Source of the DNA: an uncultured Collinsella sp.
GTDB taxonomy: Bacteria > Actinomycetota > Coriobacteriia > Coriobacteriales > Coriobacteriaceae
Direction of reading: 5' to 3'
Length of the DNA: 15,746 nt
Assembly (NCBI GenBank): GCA_902494945.1
Contig: CABUVF010000032.1
Location: forward strand, 1-15,746
Shown: one piece after another, positions 14,321-15,746 of the stretch
How the letters are laid out: each line of letters begins with the position of its first letter
Numbering within the stretch: the first letter of the stretch is position 1
Notes under the pieces: model-generated
What the model was told of the DNA's origin: nothing
The model's database searches: none
The model's input: the letters and a program-made list of their open reading frames with translations, nothing else
Translations under genes and position numbers: made by a program

Positions 14321-15172
14321 GTGTCTGAATCCAAACCGACGCTGCGCCGCGAACAGATTGCGGGCATGAATATCCACTACATCATGTGGTCGCTCGATTA
14401 CTTCCTTGACGCGCAGCAGCGTTTGGGCTTTGAGTCCATTGAGCTGTGGTGTGCGGAGCCGCATGTGACGCTCGACCACACGGGCTACTTTGAGGCTGAG
14501 GTCCTGGCGAAAAAGGCTGCAGACCGTGGGCTTAGGTATCGTACTCTGTGCCCCGAGAATGTTGTCTATCCTTGGCAATACTGCGCACGCAAGCCGCTGC
14601 ATGAACAGCGCAGCCTGGCGTACTTTAAGCACGGCATTGAGCTTGCCGAGGTACTTGGGTGCGACCGTATGTCCGTCAACTCGGGCTGGGGCGACTGGGA
14701 CGAGGATCGCGAGGAAGCCTGGAAGCGCAGCCGCGAGCACTTGTCCATTCTGGCGGAGTATGCCGGCGAGCACGGTCTGGTGCTTACGATGGAAAGCCTG
14801 CGTCCCGAGGAGAGCAACCTTGTGACGACGGTTTCCGATGCGAAGCGCATGATTGACGAGGTCGCGAGCCCGTACTTACAGCCCATGGTTGATACAACCG
14901 CGATGGGCGTTGCAGGCGAGACGCTCGAGGACTGGTTTGCCGCCTTTGGTGATGGGGCAATTCACGAGATGCACTTTATCGACGGTGACCCGTATGGCCA
15001 TCTGGTGTGGGGCGATGGCAAGCACGATATGGACGCCTTCGTCGCCACGCTCAACGCCCATGGTTTTGACGGCATGCTGGGCCAGGAAATCACGGACGGT
15101 CGTTACTACGATGACCCGGCGGCGGCAGATGCCAAGAACATGGCCGCATTCGAAAAATATCTGATTGACTAA
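14321..15172 (+). CDS. FrlC-like sugar isomerase/epimerase (TIM barrel, xylose isomerase-like)
   Basis: 283 residues, matching FrlC (about 276) and related epimerases. The barrel has the expected divalent-metal ligands Glu158 (LTMESLRPEESNLV), Asp191 (MVDTTAM), His218 (EMHFIDGDPYGH) and Glu256 (LGQEITDG); FESIELWCAEPH (37-48) is the substrate-side strand also seen in FrlC. FrlC interconverts fructoselysine and its C3 epimer psicoselysine; related proteins epimerise other ketoses, so a 3-epimerase acting on a ketosyl amine is the best guess and not proven. The GTG start is supported by AAGGAGG at 14308-14314, inside the end of the amidohydrolase gene, 1 base downstream of whose stop it begins. 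The SIS gene follows after 62 bases. Confidence 0.88.
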   Translation: MSESKPTLRREQIAGMNIHYIMWSLDYFLDAQQRLGFESIELWCAEPHVTLDHTGYFEAEVLAKKAADRGLRYRTLCPENVVYPWQYCARKPLHEQRSLAYFKHGIELAEVLGCDRMSVNSGWGDWDEDREEAWKRSREHLSILAEYAGEHGLVLTMESLRPEESNLVTTVSDAKRMIDEVASPYLQPMVDTTAMGVAGETLEDWFAAFGDGAIHEMHFIDGDPYGHLVWGDGKHDMDAFVATLNAHGFDGMLGQEITDGRYYDDPAAADAKNMAAFEKYLID

Positions 15173-15234
15173 AACAACTATCGGCCACGCAGCCAATCTC
15201 ATTGATTGCGGACCAAACAAGAAAGGAACTGGAT

Positions 15235-15746
15235 ATGAACGCACACGATCTGATCAAAGAGGCAATTGCCGAGAAGGGCAAGTTCGACAGCGTCTACTGG
15301 ATTGCTTGCGGTGGCTCCATGATCGATTTGATCCCGGCTCATGAGCTTCTGCAGCGCGAGGCAACCACCTTCACTTCGTATATCTATACCGCGCGTGAAT
15401 TCGACATTATGCGTCCGCGTCGTCTGGGCGAGAAGTCCCTGGTCATCGCTTGTAGCCACAGTGGCAACACCCCCGAGGTCGTCGAGGGCTGCGAGATTGC
15501 CCTTGCTGCCGGCGCTACGGTGATCGCCCAGACCGACAACGCTGGATCTAAGATCGACTCCGGCAAGTGGACCACGTGGGTCTACCCGTGGGGCGAGGGT
15601 GTGCCGCAGGCCGAGGTCCCCGCTGGTATTTCGCTGTCGCTTGCGGCAGAGCTGCTCGATCAGCAGGAGGGCTACGCCGATCTTGCCGATATGTATGCCG
15701 GTATCGCCGAGATGGATAAGATTCTTCCCCCGGCACGCGAGAAGGT
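15235..15746 (+). CDS. FrlB-like SIS-domain sugar-phosphate deglycase (3' partial)
   Basis: The reading frame is open from the ATG at 15235 to the window end (170 residues seen), so the gene continues outside. A SIS fold is clear: VYWIACGGSMIDLIPAHELL (20-39) forms the first strand and phosphosugar loop, and VIACSHSGNTPEVVEGCEIALAAGA (70-94) holds the Ser/Thr-rich phosphate loop SHSGNTPE. The spacing and the short N-terminus resemble FrlB and the related GfrE/GfrF/FraB deglycases, which split 6-phosphorylated Amadori compounds into a sugar phosphate and an amino acid, rather than GlmS or RpiR-type proteins. AAAGGA at 15222-15227 supports the start. Placement right after a FrlC-like gene strengthens the call. 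The catalytic Glu and His of FrlB are expected in the missing half. Confidence 0.85.
   Translation, partial: MNAHDLIKEAIAEKGKFDSVYWIACGGSMIDLIPAHELLQREATTFTSYIYTAREFDIMRPRRLGEKSLVIACSHSGNTPEVVEGCEIALAAGATVIAQTDNAGSKIDSGKWTTWVYPWGEGVPQAEVPAGISLSLAAELLDQQEGYADLADMYAGIAEMDKILPPAREK

Overview
The window looks like a chromosomal segment of a Coriobacteriia-type gut actinobacterium, most likely Collinsella or a close relative. This is inferred, not searched: the sequence is GC-rich with strongly G/C-biased third codon positions, and the gene set (flavodoxin with DUF3793, a Y-family polymerase with YolD, a YfcC carrier, HAD phosphatases) fits an anaerobic gut actinobacterium. There are no RNA genes, CRISPR arrays or transposase genes, and no gene-free stretch exceeds 300 bases.

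Layout, left to right. (1) 1-1975: the end of a polar amino acid ABC importer, a permease with an unusual extracytoplasmic domain (cut by the window edge) and its ATPase, closed by a bidirectional terminator. (2) 2030-3757: a metal and redox block. A DUF3793 protein and a flavodoxin are read leftward from a good promoter whose start site lies on a DtxR/MntR-like palindrome. Divergent from them is a membrane-anchored heavy-metal-associated (HMA) protein preceded by a CsoR-like palindrome. (3) 3784-5780: a damage-inducible mutagenesis cassette, a Y-family DNA polymerase plus a YolD-like protein, read leftward with overlapping ends from a promoter covered by SOS-box-like sites. (4) 5931-6529: a short protein resembling only the N-terminal domain of iron-dependent alcohol dehydrogenases, followed by a long palindrome related to a second copy beside the polymerase promoter. 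(5) 6655-10151: glucose-6-phosphate isomerase and two HAD phosphatases, separated by terminators.

(6) 10302-15746 is the most interesting part: a GntR/UTRA regulator, then a promoter with a palindromic operator candidate, then an apparent operon of a YfcC-family carrier, a divergent YtcJ-like amidohydrolase, a FrlC-like sugar isomerase/epimerase and a FrlB-like SIS deglycase that runs off the right edge. The regulator, epimerase and SIS enzyme recall the frl (fructoselysine) pathway, but the carrier family differs and an amidohydrolase with altered metal ligands has been added. My reading is a catabolic locus for a glycated amino acid or a similar N-linked sugar conjugate. The imported compound would be trimmed by the amidohydrolase, epimerised, phosphorylated by a kinase outside the window, and split by the SIS enzyme. 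The resulting glucose 6-phosphate would feed glycolysis, where the Pgi encoded in this window acts. The substrate is not determined by the sequence.
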